64,000 bases of DNA from Blastomonas sp. SL216. Lineage in GTDB: Bacteria > Pseudomonadota > Alphaproteobacteria > Sphingomonadales > Sphingomonadaceae. Position 1 is the first letter of the stretch; every line of letters starts with the position of its first letter. Positions 47,838 through 57,812 of this stretch are shown piece after piece. Below the pieces are notes generated by a model. It did no database searches and was not told where the DNA came from. It was given only the letters and a program-made list of their open reading frames with translations. Position numbers and translations under genes: made by a program. The stretch covers positions 932,501 to 996,500 of the forward strand of contig CP113055.1 of the NCBI GenBank assembly GCA_026625625.1, in the 5' to 3' direction.

Positions 47838-48605
47838 TCAGTGCGAGCGCGCTGGAAGTCCCGCCTCGGCCAGTGCGCGATGGGCGTCGGCGATGCTCGC
47901 TTCACCGAAATGGAAGATCGACGCCGCCAGCACCGCGCTGGCATGCCCCCTGGTCACGCCCTCGACCAGATGGCCGATATGCCCAACCCCGCCGCTGGCA
48001 ACGATAGGGATGTCGACCTGATCGGCAATGGTCCGGATCAGCTCGAGGTCATAACCATCGCGCGTTCCGTCGCGGTCCATCGAGGTGACAAGCAGTTCGC
48101 CTGCCCCCAGCCGGGTGAGGTTGAGCGCGTGGTTGATCGCATCGATCCCTGTCGCCTTGCGGCCGCCATGGGTGAAGATTTCCCAGCCCTCGCCATTCTC
48201 GCGCCGCCGCGCATCGATCGAGGCGACGATGCACTGGCTGCCGAAGCGCTCGGCGATATCGGCGACCACTTCGGGCCGCGCGACCGCGGCGCTGTTCACC
48301 GCCACCTTGTCCGCGCCTGCCAGCAGCAGCGCGCGCGCATCTTCGGCGCTGCGCACGCCGCCGCCGACCGTGACCGGCATGAAGCAGACCTCTGCGGTCT
48401 TGCGCACCACATCGATGATCGTCCCGCGCGCCTCGTGGCTGGCGGAAATGTCGAGAAAGCAAAGCTCATCGGCACCGGCAGCGTCATAGGCGCGTGCCTG
48501 CTCGACCGGATCGCCCGCATCGCGCAGGTCCACGAAATTCACGCCCTTGACCACGCGGCCATTGGCGACGTCGAGACAGGGGATGACGCGGACCCGGACG
48601 CTCAT
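47838..48605 (-). CDS. hisF: Imidazole glycerol phosphate synthase subunit HisF
   Basis: The product is 255 aa. TIM barrel with [19 protein letters not shown] and [19 protein letters not shown]-type (VASIDARR) and [15 protein letters not shown]. It closes the imidazole ring with ammonia from HisH. It overlaps hisA by 4 bp (48602-48605). Confidence 0.98.
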   Translation of the reverse strand: MSVRVRVIPCLDVANGRVVKGVNFVDLRDAGDPVEQARAYDAAGADELCFLDISASHEARGTIIDVVRKTAEVCFMPVTVGGGVRSAEDARALLLAGADKVAVNSAAVARPEVVADIAERFGSQCIVASIDARRRENGEGWEIFTHGGRKATGIDAINHALNLTRLGAGELLVTSMDRDGTRDGYDLELIRTIADQVDIPIVASGGVGHIGHLVEGVTRGHASAVLAASIFHFGEASIADAHRALAEAGLPARSH

Positions 48606-49336
48606 CCGCGCGTGGCCATGGCAATGGCGGTGGCAAGATCGAGCCGGCCATCGTAAAGCGCGCGGCCCGTGATGACGCCTTCAATGCCGTCTTCGGCATG
48701 CAGGCTGAGCAGATGGATATCATCCAGTCCCTTGACCCCACCGCTGGCGATCACCGGGATGTCGGTGGTACGCGCCAGCGCCACGGTCGCATCGATATTG
48801 CAGCCCTTGAGCAACCCATCGCGGCCGACATCGGTGAAGAGAAGGCTGGCGACACCGGCGTCCTCGAACCGGCGTGCCATGTCGGCAACGGGCACGTCGG
48901 AAACATCGGCCCAGCCATGCGTCGCGACCATCCCATCGCGCGCATCGACCGCAACGACGATGCCGCCTTCATAGGCCTTGGCCATGTCGCGCACGAATTC
49001 GGGATCGGTGAGCGCCGCGGTGCCGATGACCACGCGCGCCACGCCCAGATCGAACCAGCTCTCCACCGCCGTGCGGGTGCGGATGCCGCCGCCAAGCTGG
49101 AGATAGCCGGGAAAGCTCCTGATGATCGCCTCCACCGCGGTGCGATTGACCGCCTCGCCCGCGAACGCGCCATCGAGATCGACAACATGCAGATGCTGGG
49201 CACCGGCTTCAGCGAACAGCGTCGCCTGGGCTGCCGGGTCGTCGCCATAGACGGTGGCGCGGTCCATATCACCCTCGGCCAGGCGGACGACCTGGCCGCC
49301 CTTCAGGTCGATGGCGGGAAAGACGATGATGCTCAT
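48602..49336 (-). CDS. hisA: ProFAR isomerase HisA
   Basis: The product is 244 aa. [20 protein letters not shown] and [12 protein letters not shown] plus [12 protein letters not shown] are HisA signatures. It catalyses the Amadori rearrangement step. It overlaps hisH by 4 bp (49333-49336). Confidence 0.98.
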   Translation of the reverse strand: MSIIVFPAIDLKGGQVVRLAEGDMDRATVYGDDPAAQATLFAEAGAQHLHVVDLDGAFAGEAVNRTAVEAIIRSFPGYLQLGGGIRTRTAVESWFDLGVARVVIGTAALTDPEFVRDMAKAYEGGIVVAVDARDGMVATHGWADVSDVPVADMARRFEDAGVASLLFTDVGRDGLLKGCNIDATVALARTTDIPVIASGGVKGLDDIHLLSLHAEDGIEGVITGRALYDGRLDLATAIAMATRG

Positions 49337-49953
49337 GAAACGGTCCAGTCGAGGAAGCGGCGGAGCAGGCCGAGCCCATAGGCCTGGCTCTTTTCCGGAT
49401 GGAACTGCACGCCCAGAATGTTGCCGCGCGCCACGGCGGCGGTGACAGGCCCGCCATGATCGGTCACGGCTGCAACATCCGCGGCTTCAGCGGCGATGAA
49501 ATGATAGCTGTGGAGGAAATAGGCCTCGCCCTGCTCGACCAGTGGCGCGCCATCAGACGGGGTCACATCGTTCCAGCCCATATGCGGGACCTTGATCTCG
49601 TGCGTCGGCTGCATCGCGCGCACTTCGCCGGCGATCCATCCCAGCCCCTGGTGCGTGCCGTGTTCCAGCCCGCGTTCGGCAAGCAGCTGCATGCCGACAC
49701 AGATGCCCAGAAACGGCACCTTGTCGCCAAGCACCCGCGCTTCGAGCGCATCGATCATGCCCGGAATGGCGGCAAGGCCGTTCATGCACGCGGCAAAGGC
49801 GCCGACACCGGGCAGGACGATGCGATCCGCACTATACACCAGCGCCGGATCATCGGTGACTGCGATATCGGGAGCTCCGGCGGCTTTCAGCGCATTATGC
49901 ACGCTGTGCAGGTTGCCCGCGCCGTAATCGATCAGCGCGACGCGATCAGCCAC
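49333..49953 (-). CDS. hisH: Imidazole glycerol phosphate synthase subunit HisH
   Basis: The product is 206 aa. Class I glutamine amidotransferase with [24 protein letters not shown] (nucleophile Cys) and GVQFHPEKS (His-Glu). The start is GTG at 49953 ([14 protein letters not shown]), overlapping the hisB end by 8 bp; no ATG lies in place. It supplies ammonia to HisF. Confidence 0.97.
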   Translation of the reverse strand: MADRVALIDYGAGNLHSVHNALKAAGAPDIAVTDDPALVYSADRIVLPGVGAFAACMNGLAAIPGMIDALEARVLGDKVPFLGICVGMQLLAERGLEHGTHQGLGWIAGEVRAMQPTHEIKVPHMGWNDVTPSDGAPLVEQGEAYFLHSYHFIAAEAADVAAVTDHGGPVTAAVARGNILGVQFHPEKSQAYGLGLLRRFLDWTVS

Positions 49954-50539
49954 CCAATATGCCCTTTGTCGAAGGCACCGCGCCTTGCTTGCGTGGATCG
50001 ATCTCCACCGCGGCGCGCATCGCGCGGGCGAAGCCCTTGTAGATGCTCTCGCAGATATGGTGATTGTTGGCACCATAGAGCAGCTCGATGTGCAGCGTCA
50101 GGCCGGCGGTCTGCGCGATCGAATGGAACCAGTGTTCGAACAGCTCGGTATCCATTTCGCCGAGGCGCGGCTGGCTGAACGCGGCCTTCCAGACCATGTA
50201 AGGGCGGCCCGAGATATCGACGGCCACGCGGCTCAGCGTCTCGTCCATCGGCGAATAGGCATGGCCATAGCGGACGATCCCACCCTTGTCGCCCAGCGCC
50301 TGGGTAAGCGCCTGGCCGATGGCGAGCGCGCAATCCTCCGTCGTGTGATGCTGATCGACATGCAGATCGCCCCTGATCTTGCAGGTCAGATCGATCAATG
50401 AATGGCGCGAAAACTGCTCCACCATATGGTCGAGGAAACCGATGCCGGTCGACACGTCGAACTGGCCTGTCCCGTCGAGGTTCAGCTCGACGAAAATGTC
50501 GGTTTCATGGGTCTTGCGTTCTATCCGGGCGGTGCGCAT
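49946..50539 (-). CDS. hisB: Imidazoleglycerol-phosphate dehydratase
   Basis: The product is 197 aa. [50 protein letters not shown] and [15 protein letters not shown] provide the manganese ligands. Starts at ATG 50539 ([10 protein letters not shown]). It is the first gene of the hisBHAF block and lies divergent from sspB. Confidence 0.98.
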   Translation of the reverse strand: MRTARIERKTHETDIFVELNLDGTGQFDVSTGIGFLDHMVEQFSRHSLIDLTCKIRGDLHVDQHHTTEDCALAIGQALTQALGDKGGIVRYGHAYSPMDETLSRVAVDISGRPYMVWKAAFSQPRLGEMDTELFEHWFHSIAQTAGLTLHIELLYGANNHHICESIYKGFARAMRAAVEIDPRKQGAVPSTKGILGG

Positions 50540-50658
50540 GGTGCGCCCTATAATCACCTTGCCGGGGCGCGCAACATTTTTGCCGCTGTTTGCCGGATGC
50601 TGTCGTGCGGGGCATTAGCGCCTTGACCCTGAACGATTGTCAGTCCAACAAATTGGAC

Positions 50659-51132
50659 ATGAGTGACGATGCACCCGACAGCCTGATTCCCTATGACGAG
50701 ATCGTCCAGGAAGCCCTGCGCGCGGTCGTGGGCCGTGTGCTTGGCGAAGTCGAATCGAACGGACTGCCCGGCAACCACCATTTCTACATCACCTTCAAGA
50801 CTCGCTCGCCCGGCGTGGACATCCCGCGTCATCTGGTCGAGCGCTTTCCGGACGAGATGACGATCGTCCTGCAGCAGAAATTCTGGGACCTGAAGGTCGA
50901 GAAGACCGGCTTTTCCGTCGGCCTCAGCTTCAACCGGGTGCCCGCGCACCTGTTCATTCCGTTCAGCGCGATCACCGCATTTGTCGACCCGGCGGTCGAT
51001 TTCGGCCTGCAGTTCCAGGTTTCGGGTGATACGCCGCCGCCAGAGCCGCATGAAGCGGCCGAAAATGATCACCCCGGCGGCGATGGTGACGGCTCGAATG
51101 TCGTCAGCGTGGATTTCGGCAAACGCAAATAG
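50659..51132 (+). CDS. sspB: SspB-type ClpXP adaptor, alphaproteobacterial form
   Basis: The product is 157 aa. LIPYDEIVQEALRAVVGRVL and the fold segment FYITFKTRSPGVDIP with QQKFWDLKV match the alpha-type SspB. The acidic, Gly-rich linker leads to a C-terminal VVSVDFGKRK, the ClpX-docking tail. It delivers ssrA-tagged proteins to ClpXP. ATG 50659 (MSDDAPDS) is used; the upstream open frame is not conserved-looking. Confidence 0.93.
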   Translation: MSDDAPDSLIPYDEIVQEALRAVVGRVLGEVESNGLPGNHHFYITFKTRSPGVDIPRHLVERFPDEMTIVLQQKFWDLKVEKTGFSVGLSFNRVPAHLFIPFSAITAFVDPAVDFGLQFQVSGDTPPPEPHEAAENDHPGGDGDGSNVVSVDFGKRK

Positions 51133-51181
51133 CGGCTGAATGGCCGCCTTCAACGGAAGATGGCCCTTGGCAGATTCGGAC

Positions 51182-52567
51182 ATGCGCATGGAAAGCGACT
51201 CGCTGGGCGAGATCGCGGTCCCGGCTTCGGCTTATTGGGGCGCGCAGACGCAGCGCAGCCTTGAGAACTTTCCCTTCGCCCCGCAGGAACGCATGCCCAT
51301 CGGCATTGTCCATGGCCTGGCCGTGGTCAAGCAGGCGGCGGCGAGGGTCAATCGCGGCCATGGCCTGCCCGGCGAAATTGCCGACGCGATCGAAGCGGCT
51401 GCGGCCGAAGTCGCATCCGGCGCGCTGGACGATCAGTTTCCGCTGACCATCTGGCAGACCGGCAGCGGCACCCAGAGCAACATGAACGTCAACGAGGTGA
51501 TCGCGGGGCGTGCCAACGAGCTGCTCACCGGCACGCGCGGCGGCAAATCGCCAGTTCACCCCAACGACCATGTCAACCGCAGCCAGTCCTCGAATGACGC
51601 CTTCCCCACCGCGATCCATATTGCCGTCAGCCTGGCTGTGCAGGCCCGTCTCCGCCCGGCGCTCGACCGGCTGACGGAGGCGCTGGCCGAAAAAGCGGCG
51701 GCTTGGGACACTATCGTGAAGATCGGCCGCACCCATTTGCAGGATGCAACGCCGCTGACTCTGGGCCAGGAATTTTCGGGCTATGCCAACCAGCTCTATC
51801 GCTGCGGGCGCAGGATCGAACCAGGCGTGGTTGCGGGCACCTATCGGCTCGCCATTGGCGGCACGGCGGTGGGTACCGGGCTCAATGCACCCCAAGGTTT
51901 CGCGCAGGATATGTGCGCAGCGATTGCCGACATTACCGGCCATCCCTTCCACCCGGCGGAAAACAGCTTCGAGGCGCTGGCCAGCAATGACCCGCTGGTG
52001 CACTTGTCCGGCACGCTGAACACGCTGGCCGTCGCGCTGACCAAGATCGCCAACGACATCCGCCTGCTCGGCTCGGGCCCGCGCTCGGGCCTGGGCGAAC
52101 TGGATCTGCCCGCGAACGAGCCGGGAAGCTCGATCATGCCGGGAAAGGTCAACCCGACCCAGTGCGAGATGCTGACGATGGTGTCGGCCCAGGTGATCGG
52201 CAACCACCAGGCGGTGACCATCGGCGGGATGCAGGGGCATCTGGAGCTGAACGTCTTCAAGCCGCTGATCGGCGCGAACGTGCTGCGCTCGATCGATCTG
52301 CTGGCAACCGGCATGGAAGGCTTTGCCGAACGGTGCATCGACGGCCTTAAGCCCAACGAATCGCGGATAGCCGAGCTGGTAGACCGGTCGCTGATGCTGG
52401 TGACCGCGCTTGCCCCGGTGATCGGCTATGACAATGCAGCAAAGATCGCCAAGCACGCGCATGCGCACGATCTGACGCTCAAACAGGCGGGCATCGCGCT
52501 GGGTCTGGTCGATGAAGCCACCTTCGATGCGCATGTGCGGCCCTCCGACATGATCGGGCGAGGCTGA
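51182..52567 (+). CDS. fumC: Class II fumarate hydratase
   Basis: The product is 461 aa. WGAQTQRSLENF, SGTQSNMNVNEV, NRSQSSNDAFPTAIH and the superfamily signature GSSIMPGKVNPTQCE are present. It interconverts fumarate and malate. ATG 51182 is selected by length against family; ATG 51140 or 51188 are alternatives. It follows sspB by 49 bp. Confidence 0.97.
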   Translation: MRMESDSLGEIAVPASAYWGAQTQRSLENFPFAPQERMPIGIVHGLAVVKQAAARVNRGHGLPGEIADAIEAAAAEVASGALDDQFPLTIWQTGSGTQSNMNVNEVIAGRANELLTGTRGGKSPVHPNDHVNRSQSSNDAFPTAIHIAVSLAVQARLRPALDRLTEALAEKAAAWDTIVKIGRTHLQDATPLTLGQEFSGYANQLYRCGRRIEPGVVAGTYRLAIGGTAVGTGLNAPQGFAQDMCAAIADITGHPFHPAENSFEALASNDPLVHLSGTLNTLAVALTKIANDIRLLGSGPRSGLGELDLPANEPGSSIMPGKVNPTQCEMLTMVSAQVIGNHQAVTIGGMQGHLELNVFKPLIGANVLRSIDLLATGMEGFAERCIDGLKPNESRIAELVDRSLMLVTALAPVIGYDNAAKIAKHAHAHDLTLKQAGIALGLVDEATFDAHVRPSDMIGRG

Positions 52568-52631
52568 CGGCGGAACGATTGGCGCATCGAGCGCGTTTGA
52601 GGTCGAAACCCAGATCAGCTATGGATAACCC

Positions 52632-53006
52632 ATGACCAGCCCAGTGAACGACGCAAACACCCCGCCGCCTGCCACCACCCCGGTGGTCAGTGCTCCTGCT
52701 CCTGTCGAGGGTACGGGCGTCACCGCCAATCCCCCGGCTGCCCGTGCGCACTGGACACGCGGCGCGTGGAACGGCGCAAGCCGCATCATCACCACGGCAG
52801 CCAATGACGAACTGGTGCGCAACATGATCGGCCAGAAGGCGCGCAGCCAGGTTGCTGCGACCGTCTTTGGCGGAACGGTGATGGGGGCCATCGCCGCGCG
52901 CATCGCGACTCGCTCGGTACCGGGCGCGCTGCTCGTCGGCGGCGCATTGCTCGCCAAGGCGATCTATGACCAGCGCAAGACCAAGGACAATCCGCCCAAG
53001 GCGTGA
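52632..53006 (+). CDS. Small hypothetical protein with glycine-rich hydrophobic segment
   Basis: The product is 124 aa. The first 40 residues are Pro/Ala/Thr-rich and likely disordered; residues about 75-110 form a Gly/Ala-rich hydrophobic pair (FGGTVMGAIAARI, GALLVGGALLAKAIYD) that may insert in or associate with membrane. I recognise no family. It lies between fumC and gmk on the same strand. Confidence 0.75.
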   Translation: MTSPVNDANTPPPATTPVVSAPAPVEGTGVTANPPAARAHWTRGAWNGASRIITTAANDELVRNMIGQKARSQVAATVFGGTVMGAIAARIATRSVPGALLVGGALLAKAIYDQRKTKDNPPKA

Positions 53007-53069
53007 TCCGCACGCGCTTCGGCGCACAAACAGGTTGACCTTTGGCGGCGGCTTTGGCCATGAGCCGCC

Positions 53070-53726
53070 ATGGTCAATACCGTCCTTCAAGCGCCTCTGG
53101 CCCGCCGCGGCCTGCTGTTCATCCTGTCCTCGCCCTCGGGCGCGGGCAAATCCACGATCGCGCGGATGCTGCTGGAAGCGGACAGCCAGCTGGCCTTGTC
53201 CGTATCGGTGACCACGCGCCCGCCGCGTCCGGGCGAGATCGACGGCACCCATTATCATTTCATCGACGAGGCCGAATTCCACCGTCTGGTGGAAGACAAT
53301 GCGCTGCTCGAATGGGCCAAGGTGTTCGGCCATTATTACGGCACGCCCAAGGCGCAGGTGAAGCAGGGTCTGCGCGAAGGCCAGGATTTCCTTTTCGACA
53401 TCGACTGGCAGGGTACGCAGCAGCTGTATCAGCGCGCCGAGGGCGATGTCGTGCGCGTGTTCATCCTGCCGCCCTCACTCGAAGAACTGCACCGACGCCT
53501 GCGCAGCCGCAACACCGACAGCGAGGATGTGATTGCCGGGCGCATGGCGCGTGCCCAGGACGAGATCAGCCATTGGGACGGCTATGACTTTGTCGTCATC
53601 AACGACAATGTGACCAGCTGTTTCGAAAAGGTCAGCCATATCCTCAATTCAGAGCGCATGCGCCGCGCACGCCAGACCGGTCTGATCGGTTACGTCCGCG
53701 ATCTGATGAACAGCCCCTCGCCCTGA
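53070..53726 (+). CDS. gmk: Guanylate kinase
   Basis: The product is 218 aa. P-loop SSPSGAGKSTIARML, then VSVTTRPPRPGEIDGTHYHF and FDIDWQGTQQL are Gmk signatures. It phosphorylates GMP to GDP. It is convergent with the DUF4197 gene; a 6-bp GC hairpin (53733-53751) lies between them. Confidence 0.97.
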   Translation: MVNTVLQAPLARRGLLFILSSPSGAGKSTIARMLLEADSQLALSVSVTTRPPRPGEIDGTHYHFIDEAEFHRLVEDNALLEWAKVFGHYYGTPKAQVKQGLREGQDFLFDIDWQGTQQLYQRAEGDVVRVFILPPSLEELHRRLRSRNTDSEDVIAGRMARAQDEISHWDGYDFVVINDNVTSCFEKVSHILNSERMRRARQTGLIGYVRDLMNSPSP

Positions 53727-53732
53727 TATCTT

Positions 53733-53751
53733 CCGGGCTGGCAAGGCCCGG
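53733..53751. terminator. Possible GC hairpin between gmk and DUF4197 gene
   Basis: CCGGGC-TGGCAAG-GCCCGG forms a 6-bp stem in the 25-bp gap between convergent stops. There is no T run, so termination would be weak or Rho-aided. Confidence 0.35.
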
Positions 53752-54447
53752 TCACATCACCCGGTCGAGCAGCTTCTTGCCTGATTTCAGCGGGTTCTTG
53801 CGGAAATTGGTCTCTTCGCGCCCGATATAGGTGAAGATGCCCGACATCGCCTGATCGGTCACGCTGTCGATCAGTCCATCGCGGCTGAGATCCACGCCCG
53901 CCAGCGCCCCCAGGACACCGCCTGTTCCGCTGGTCGCCAGTGCATCAAGCTGCTTGAACGCGCCGGTCCTGCCCAGAGCGTTGCTGACCAGGGGGCGCAT
54001 CTTCTGGCGCAGCACTTCGCCAGAGGTGCGCCTGAGATATTGCGTACCGGCGGTATCGCCCCCGGCAACGATGCCCACGGCATCGGCCAGGGTCATCGAG
54101 TCGATGGCCGAACGGAACACGGGCTTGGCCTCTTGTGCGGCCAGGCCCGCGGCATCGTTCAAGGACTTGACGAGATTATTGGTGATGCCGGCCTTGTCGG
54201 TCAGGCGCATCAGCTTGGTCGCCTTTTGCAGCGGCCCCGGCAGCAGGATGCGCACCGCCTGATCGGCATAAAAGGCACCGGGTTGGGCGAGCTGGTCAAG
54301 CGCGCTGTCCGAAGCATTGCCGAGCAGGCCCTTCATCGATCCGCCGACCGACGGCGCAGCCTTGCGGCTTTGCGCCTCGGCAGGGGCCGCGATCGCCACC
54401 ACTACGACGCTGAGTGAAACGGCCAAAGCCAGGTCGCGGAAAGCCAT
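53752..54447 (-). CDS. DUF4197 family secreted protein
   Basis: The product is 231 aa from ATG 54447. Signal peptide ends near AAPAEAQS. The body (MKGLLGNASDSALDQLAQPGA, YFDQAVRI-like ADQAVRILLPGPLQ, SGIFTYIGREETNFRKNPL) matches the DUF4197 helical periplasmic family. Function unknown. It is convergent with gmk. Confidence 0.88.
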   Translation of the reverse strand: MAFRDLALAVSLSVVVVAIAAPAEAQSRKAAPSVGGSMKGLLGNASDSALDQLAQPGAFYADQAVRILLPGPLQKATKLMRLTDKAGITNNLVKSLNDAAGLAAQEAKPVFRSAIDSMTLADAVGIVAGGDTAGTQYLRRTSGEVLRQKMRPLVSNALGRTGAFKQLDALATSGTGGVLGALAGVDLSRDGLIDSVTDQAMSGIFTYIGREETNFRKNPLKSGKKLLDRVM

Positions 54448-54543
54448 TACACATCCCTCCAAAGTTATTGGACGGGAGTGTGCCGTAATCCGGCGCGCGC
54501 CACCAGTGCGCGCGCCGGAGATTTTACGTCTGAAGACAGGCGA

Positions 54544-55344
54544 TCAATGGCCTTCGGGGTCGTAGCCGCCCTGCGGGACCGAGGCATTGACGATGCCGCC
54601 ATCCACCGGAATGGTCGTGCCGATGACATAATCGCCTGCCCGGCTGGCGAGGAAGATCACCGCGCCCGAGATATCCTGCCAGTCGCCGACGCGCTTGTTG
54701 GGGATGCCGCTGGCGACCTTGTCACCATAATCGCGCGCAGCCTTGTTCATGTCCGACGGAAATGCGCCGGGGCCGATGCCGGTGACATAGATATGGTCGC
54801 GCAGCAGGCGCACAGCCATGCGCTTGGTCAGCTGGATCAACGCCGCCTTGCTCGCCTGATAGCTGTACGTTTCCCAGGGATTGACGCGCATGCCATCGAC
54901 CGAGGAAATGTTGATGACCTTGGCCGGGGTCTCGGCGCTTGCACCGGCCTTGAGCAGGCCATGCAGTGCTTGGGTCAGGAAGAAGGGCGACTTGACGTTG
55001 AGGTCCATCACCTTGTCCCAGCCGATTTCGGGGAAATCCTCGAACTCGGCACCCCAGGCGGCGCCTGCATTGTTGACCAGGATGTCGAGCCGGCTTTCGT
55101 GCTCGGCAAATTGCGCCGCCAGTTGGCGCGCACCTGCGACGCTCGACACATCAGCCGGCAGCGAAATGCAGTTCGGGCCCAGCTCTTGTGCGGTCGCATT
55201 GCAGGCATCGGCCTTGCGCGCGGAAATATAGACCTTGCAGCCCGCGGCGATCAGGCCCTGTGCGATCATCTTGCCGATGCCGCGCGACCCGCCGGTGACC
55301 AAAGCCACCTTGCCCTTGACCGAAAACAGGTTCTCAATGCTCAT
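54544..55344 (-). CDS. Short-chain dehydrogenase/reductase
   Basis: The product is 266 aa. NAD-binding VTGGSRGIGKMIA, LVNNAGAAWG, catalytic Ser in INISSVDG and YSYQASKAAL (YxxxK). The in-frame ATG at 55350 overlaps the upstream dehydrogenase stop, but GGAGGG then sits directly against it; ATG 55344 has the better 6-nt spacing. It is the last gene of the leftward acyl-CoA operon and likely oxidises a hydroxyacyl or alcohol intermediate. Confidence 0.93.
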   Translation of the reverse strand: MSIENLFSVKGKVALVTGGSRGIGKMIAQGLIAAGCKVYISARKADACNATAQELGPNCISLPADVSSVAGARQLAAQFAEHESRLDILVNNAGAAWGAEFEDFPEIGWDKVMDLNVKSPFFLTQALHGLLKAGASAETPAKVINISSVDGMRVNPWETYSYQASKAALIQLTKRMAVRLLRDHIYVTGIGPGAFPSDMNKAARDYGDKVASGIPNKRVGDWQDISGAVIFLASRAGDYVIGTTIPVDGGIVNASVPQGGYDPEGH

Positions 55345-55346
55345 GT

Positions 55347-56489
55347 TCATCCCTCCGAACGCAAGGCTTCCCTTGCGATAATGGTCCGCTGAATCTCGCT
55401 GGTTCCCTCATAGATGCGGAACAGGCGGACATCGCGGTAGAAACGCTCGACGCCGTAATCGGCGATATAGCCGGCACCCCCGAAAATCTGGACGGCACGG
55501 TCGGCAACGCGGCCCACCATTTCCGACGCGATCAGCTTGGCACAGGCGCAGTCCTCGGTGATCCGTTCGCCACGGTCCTTGGCCTTGGCGGTCTGCAGCA
55601 CCAGCGCCTTGGCCGCCTTGCACTCGGCCACCGAGTCGGCGATCATCGCCTGGATCAACTGGAACTCGGCAATCGGCTTGCCGAACTGCTGGCGTTCCTT
55701 GGCATAGGCAATGCTGTCGGCGATCAACCGCTCGGCCGCGCCCACGCAGACCGCCGAAATGTGCAGCCGCCCGCGATCCAGCACGCGCATCGCCACCTTG
55801 AAGCCATCGCCCTCCGCGCCGAGCCGGTTTTCGGCGGGAACGCGGACATTGTCGAAAATGACATCGCAGACATGCGCGCCCTGCTGCCCCATCTTGCGCT
55901 CGGGCTTGCCGACCGACAGGCCCGGCAGATCGCGCGGCACCAAGAACGCAGTCACGCCCTTGGGCCCCGGCCCGCCGGTGCGCGCCATGACGGTGAACAG
56001 GTCCGCCTTGTCGGCATTGGTGATGTAGCGCTTCGACCCGTTGAGCACATAGGCGTCGCCGTCGAGCTCGGCCCGGGTCTTCACCGCGCCACTGTCTGAT
56101 CCGACATCGGGTTCGGTCAGCGCGAACGAGGTGATGATCTCACCGCTGGCGATCAGCGGCAGATATCGTGCCTTCTGCGCATCATTGCCGTCCATCACCA
56201 GCCCTTGGCTGCCGATCCCGACATTGGTGCCGAAGGTGGAGCGCATCGCGGGCGACGTCCGCCCCAGTTCAAAGGCGATGCGGACCTCTTCCTCCATGTT
56301 GAGGCCGAGGCCGCCATAATCCTCGCTGATCGACAGGCCGAACAGCCCCAGTTCCCGCATGTCCTGCACCAGGTCATCCGGGATTTCGTCCGTCTCGGAC
56401 ACCTGTGCCTCGAGTGGGCGCAGGCGTTCGGTGACAAACCGGCGCACGCCTTCCAGCAGGGCTTCGAAAATATCGGGATCGAGTGCCAT
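55347..56489 (-). CDS. Acyl-CoA dehydrogenase 1
   Basis: The product is 380 aa. FAD-binding SFALTEPDVGSDSGAVKT, NGSKRYITNADKADLF, QFGKPIAEFQLIQ and the C-terminal FGGAGYIADYGVERFYRDVR with IYEGTSEIQR carrying the catalytic Glu. It is a complete homomeric ACAD. The ATG at 56489 is used; a TTG lies at 56498. It is coupled to the SDR by an ATGA overlap. Confidence 0.95.
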   Translation of the reverse strand: MALDPDIFEALLEGVRRFVTERLRPLEAQVSETDEIPDDLVQDMRELGLFGLSISEDYGGLGLNMEEEVRIAFELGRTSPAMRSTFGTNVGIGSQGLVMDGNDAQKARYLPLIASGEIITSFALTEPDVGSDSGAVKTRAELDGDAYVLNGSKRYITNADKADLFTVMARTGGPGPKGVTAFLVPRDLPGLSVGKPERKMGQQGAHVCDVIFDNVRVPAENRLGAEGDGFKVAMRVLDRGRLHISAVCVGAAERLIADSIAYAKERQQFGKPIAEFQLIQAMIADSVAECKAAKALVLQTAKAKDRGERITEDCACAKLIASEMVGRVADRAVQIFGGAGYIADYGVERFYRDVRLFRIYEGTSEIQRTIIAREALRSEG

Positions 56490-56531
56490 TTTTCTCAAGT
56501 CTCCACTATCGTGGCGGGGCGGTTCCGGGCG

Positions 56532-57668
56532 TCAGTACCCGAATATCTCCGCGACCCTGCCAGCGTGGAAATTGGCATCGCCCATAAATTCGTTCAGCGC
56601 ACGATCACGCTTCATATAGAAGCCAATATCATATTCATCTGTCATGCCGATGCCGCCGTGCATCTGAACGCCCTCGCGGACCGAGAGATTCGCAGCGCGC
56701 CCCGCCTTGGCCTTGGCGACCGAAACATAGATATCCGCGCTGTCCTTGCCTTCGTCGAGCAGCTGCTGCGCCTTGAGGACGGTCGCGCGGGCAATTTCCA
56801 TCTCGCTATAGAGATGCGCGGCGCGATGCTGCAGTGCCTGGAATTCACCGATCAGGCGGCCGAACTGCTTGCGCTGCTTGAGATAATCGACCGTCATGTC
56901 CATCGCACCCGATCCCACGCCGACCAGCTCTGCAGCAGAGCCTGCACGGCCTGCGCGCAGCAGCGCGGAGAGAACCTGCCAGCCCTGATCGACCTCACCG
57001 ATCACCGCATCGCCATCGACCTCGACGCCATCGAGCGTGACATGCGCGGCCATCGAGCTGTCGACCAGCCGCGTATTGTCGAGCGACAGGTTGGCCGCAT
57101 CCTTGTCGACGGCAAACAGCGTGATGCCATCGGTTTCGCCCGGGGCACCGGCGGTGCGCGCGGCAACGATCAATGCATCGGCGCTGGCACCCTGGACCAC
57201 GAACTGCTTCTTGCCGGTGAGCTTGAAGCCATTGCCCGATTTCTCCGCCTTGGTGGCAATCTGCGCCGGGCGGTGCTTGGCATGCTCGTCGATCGCCAGC
57301 GCAAGGATGGTCTCGCCAGCCAGAATGCCGGGGAAGAACTTGTCCTTGAGGTGCTGGCTGCCATGGTTCAGCGCGGAAACGCCGGCCACCGCCGTGGAAA
57401 GGAACGGAGACGGCGACAGGTTGCGGCCGATTTCTTCCAGCACCACGCCGGCTTCGACATGGCCGAGGCCCAGGCCACCATCATCCTCACCGATCAGGAT
57501 GCCGGTAAAGCCCATCTCGCCGAACTGCTTCCACAGTGCGTGGCGGAAACCATCCTTGCAGCCTTCGTCGCGCAGCTTGCGCATATGGCTGACCGGGGCT
57601 TCGGATTTGAGGAATTCGCGCGCGCTGTCGCGCAGCATCGCTTGGTCTTCGTTGAGGTAGAGTGGCAT
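56532..57668 (-). CDS. Acyl-CoA dehydrogenase 2, apparent non-catalytic partner
   Basis: The product is 378 aa. It starts MPLYLNEDQAMLRDSAREFL and keeps the ACAD fold (QFGRLIGEFQALQHRAA, MHGGIGMTDEYDIGFYMKR), but the C-terminus reads RALNEFMGDANFHAGRVAEI instead of an EGTSE-type segment, so the usual catalytic Glu is missing. Such subunits pair with a catalytic ACAD in alpha2beta2 enzymes of side-chain degradation. The gene is 145 bp downstream of ACAD 3, separated by a REPIN-like element. Confidence 0.9.
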   Translation of the reverse strand: MPLYLNEDQAMLRDSAREFLKSEAPVSHMRKLRDEGCKDGFRHALWKQFGEMGFTGILIGEDDGGLGLGHVEAGVVLEEIGRNLSPSPFLSTAVAGVSALNHGSQHLKDKFFPGILAGETILALAIDEHAKHRPAQIATKAEKSGNGFKLTGKKQFVVQGASADALIVAARTAGAPGETDGITLFAVDKDAANLSLDNTRLVDSSMAAHVTLDGVEVDGDAVIGEVDQGWQVLSALLRAGRAGSAAELVGVGSGAMDMTVDYLKQRKQFGRLIGEFQALQHRAAHLYSEMEIARATVLKAQQLLDEGKDSADIYVSVAKAKAGRAANLSVREGVQMHGGIGMTDEYDIGFYMKRDRALNEFMGDANFHAGRVAEIFGY

Positions 57669-57677
57669 TTTAAGTCT

Positions 57678-57800
57678 CCCTCTCCCCTTCAGGGGAGAGG
57701 GCCGGGGAGAGGGGAACGAAGCCCTGCCCGGCCCTTTGAATGATATGAAAAACGAGAAGGCACGCCCTTCCCCCAACCCTCTCCCCTCAAGGGGAGAGGG
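57678..57800. repeat. REPIN-like pair of inverted palindromes
   Basis: Two hairpins with arms CCCTCTCCCC/GGGGAGAGGG (57678-57701, loop TTCA; 57777-57800, loop TCAA) face each other in inverted orientation, with G-rich flanks GGGGAGAGGGG and its counterpart. The unit fills most of the gap between two acyl-CoA dehydrogenase genes. A related element lies at 62063-62206. Confidence 0.8.
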
Positions 57801-57812
57801 CTCAAAGGCGGC

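Noticed and set aside
54848-54870. Further copy of the acyl-CoA site (GTACGTTTCCC)
   Set aside because: It lies inside the SDR coding region and matches only part of the motif.
57678-57800. CRISPR-like array
   Set aside because: There are only two palindromic units in inverted orientation, with no regular direct repeats or spacers and no cas genes.
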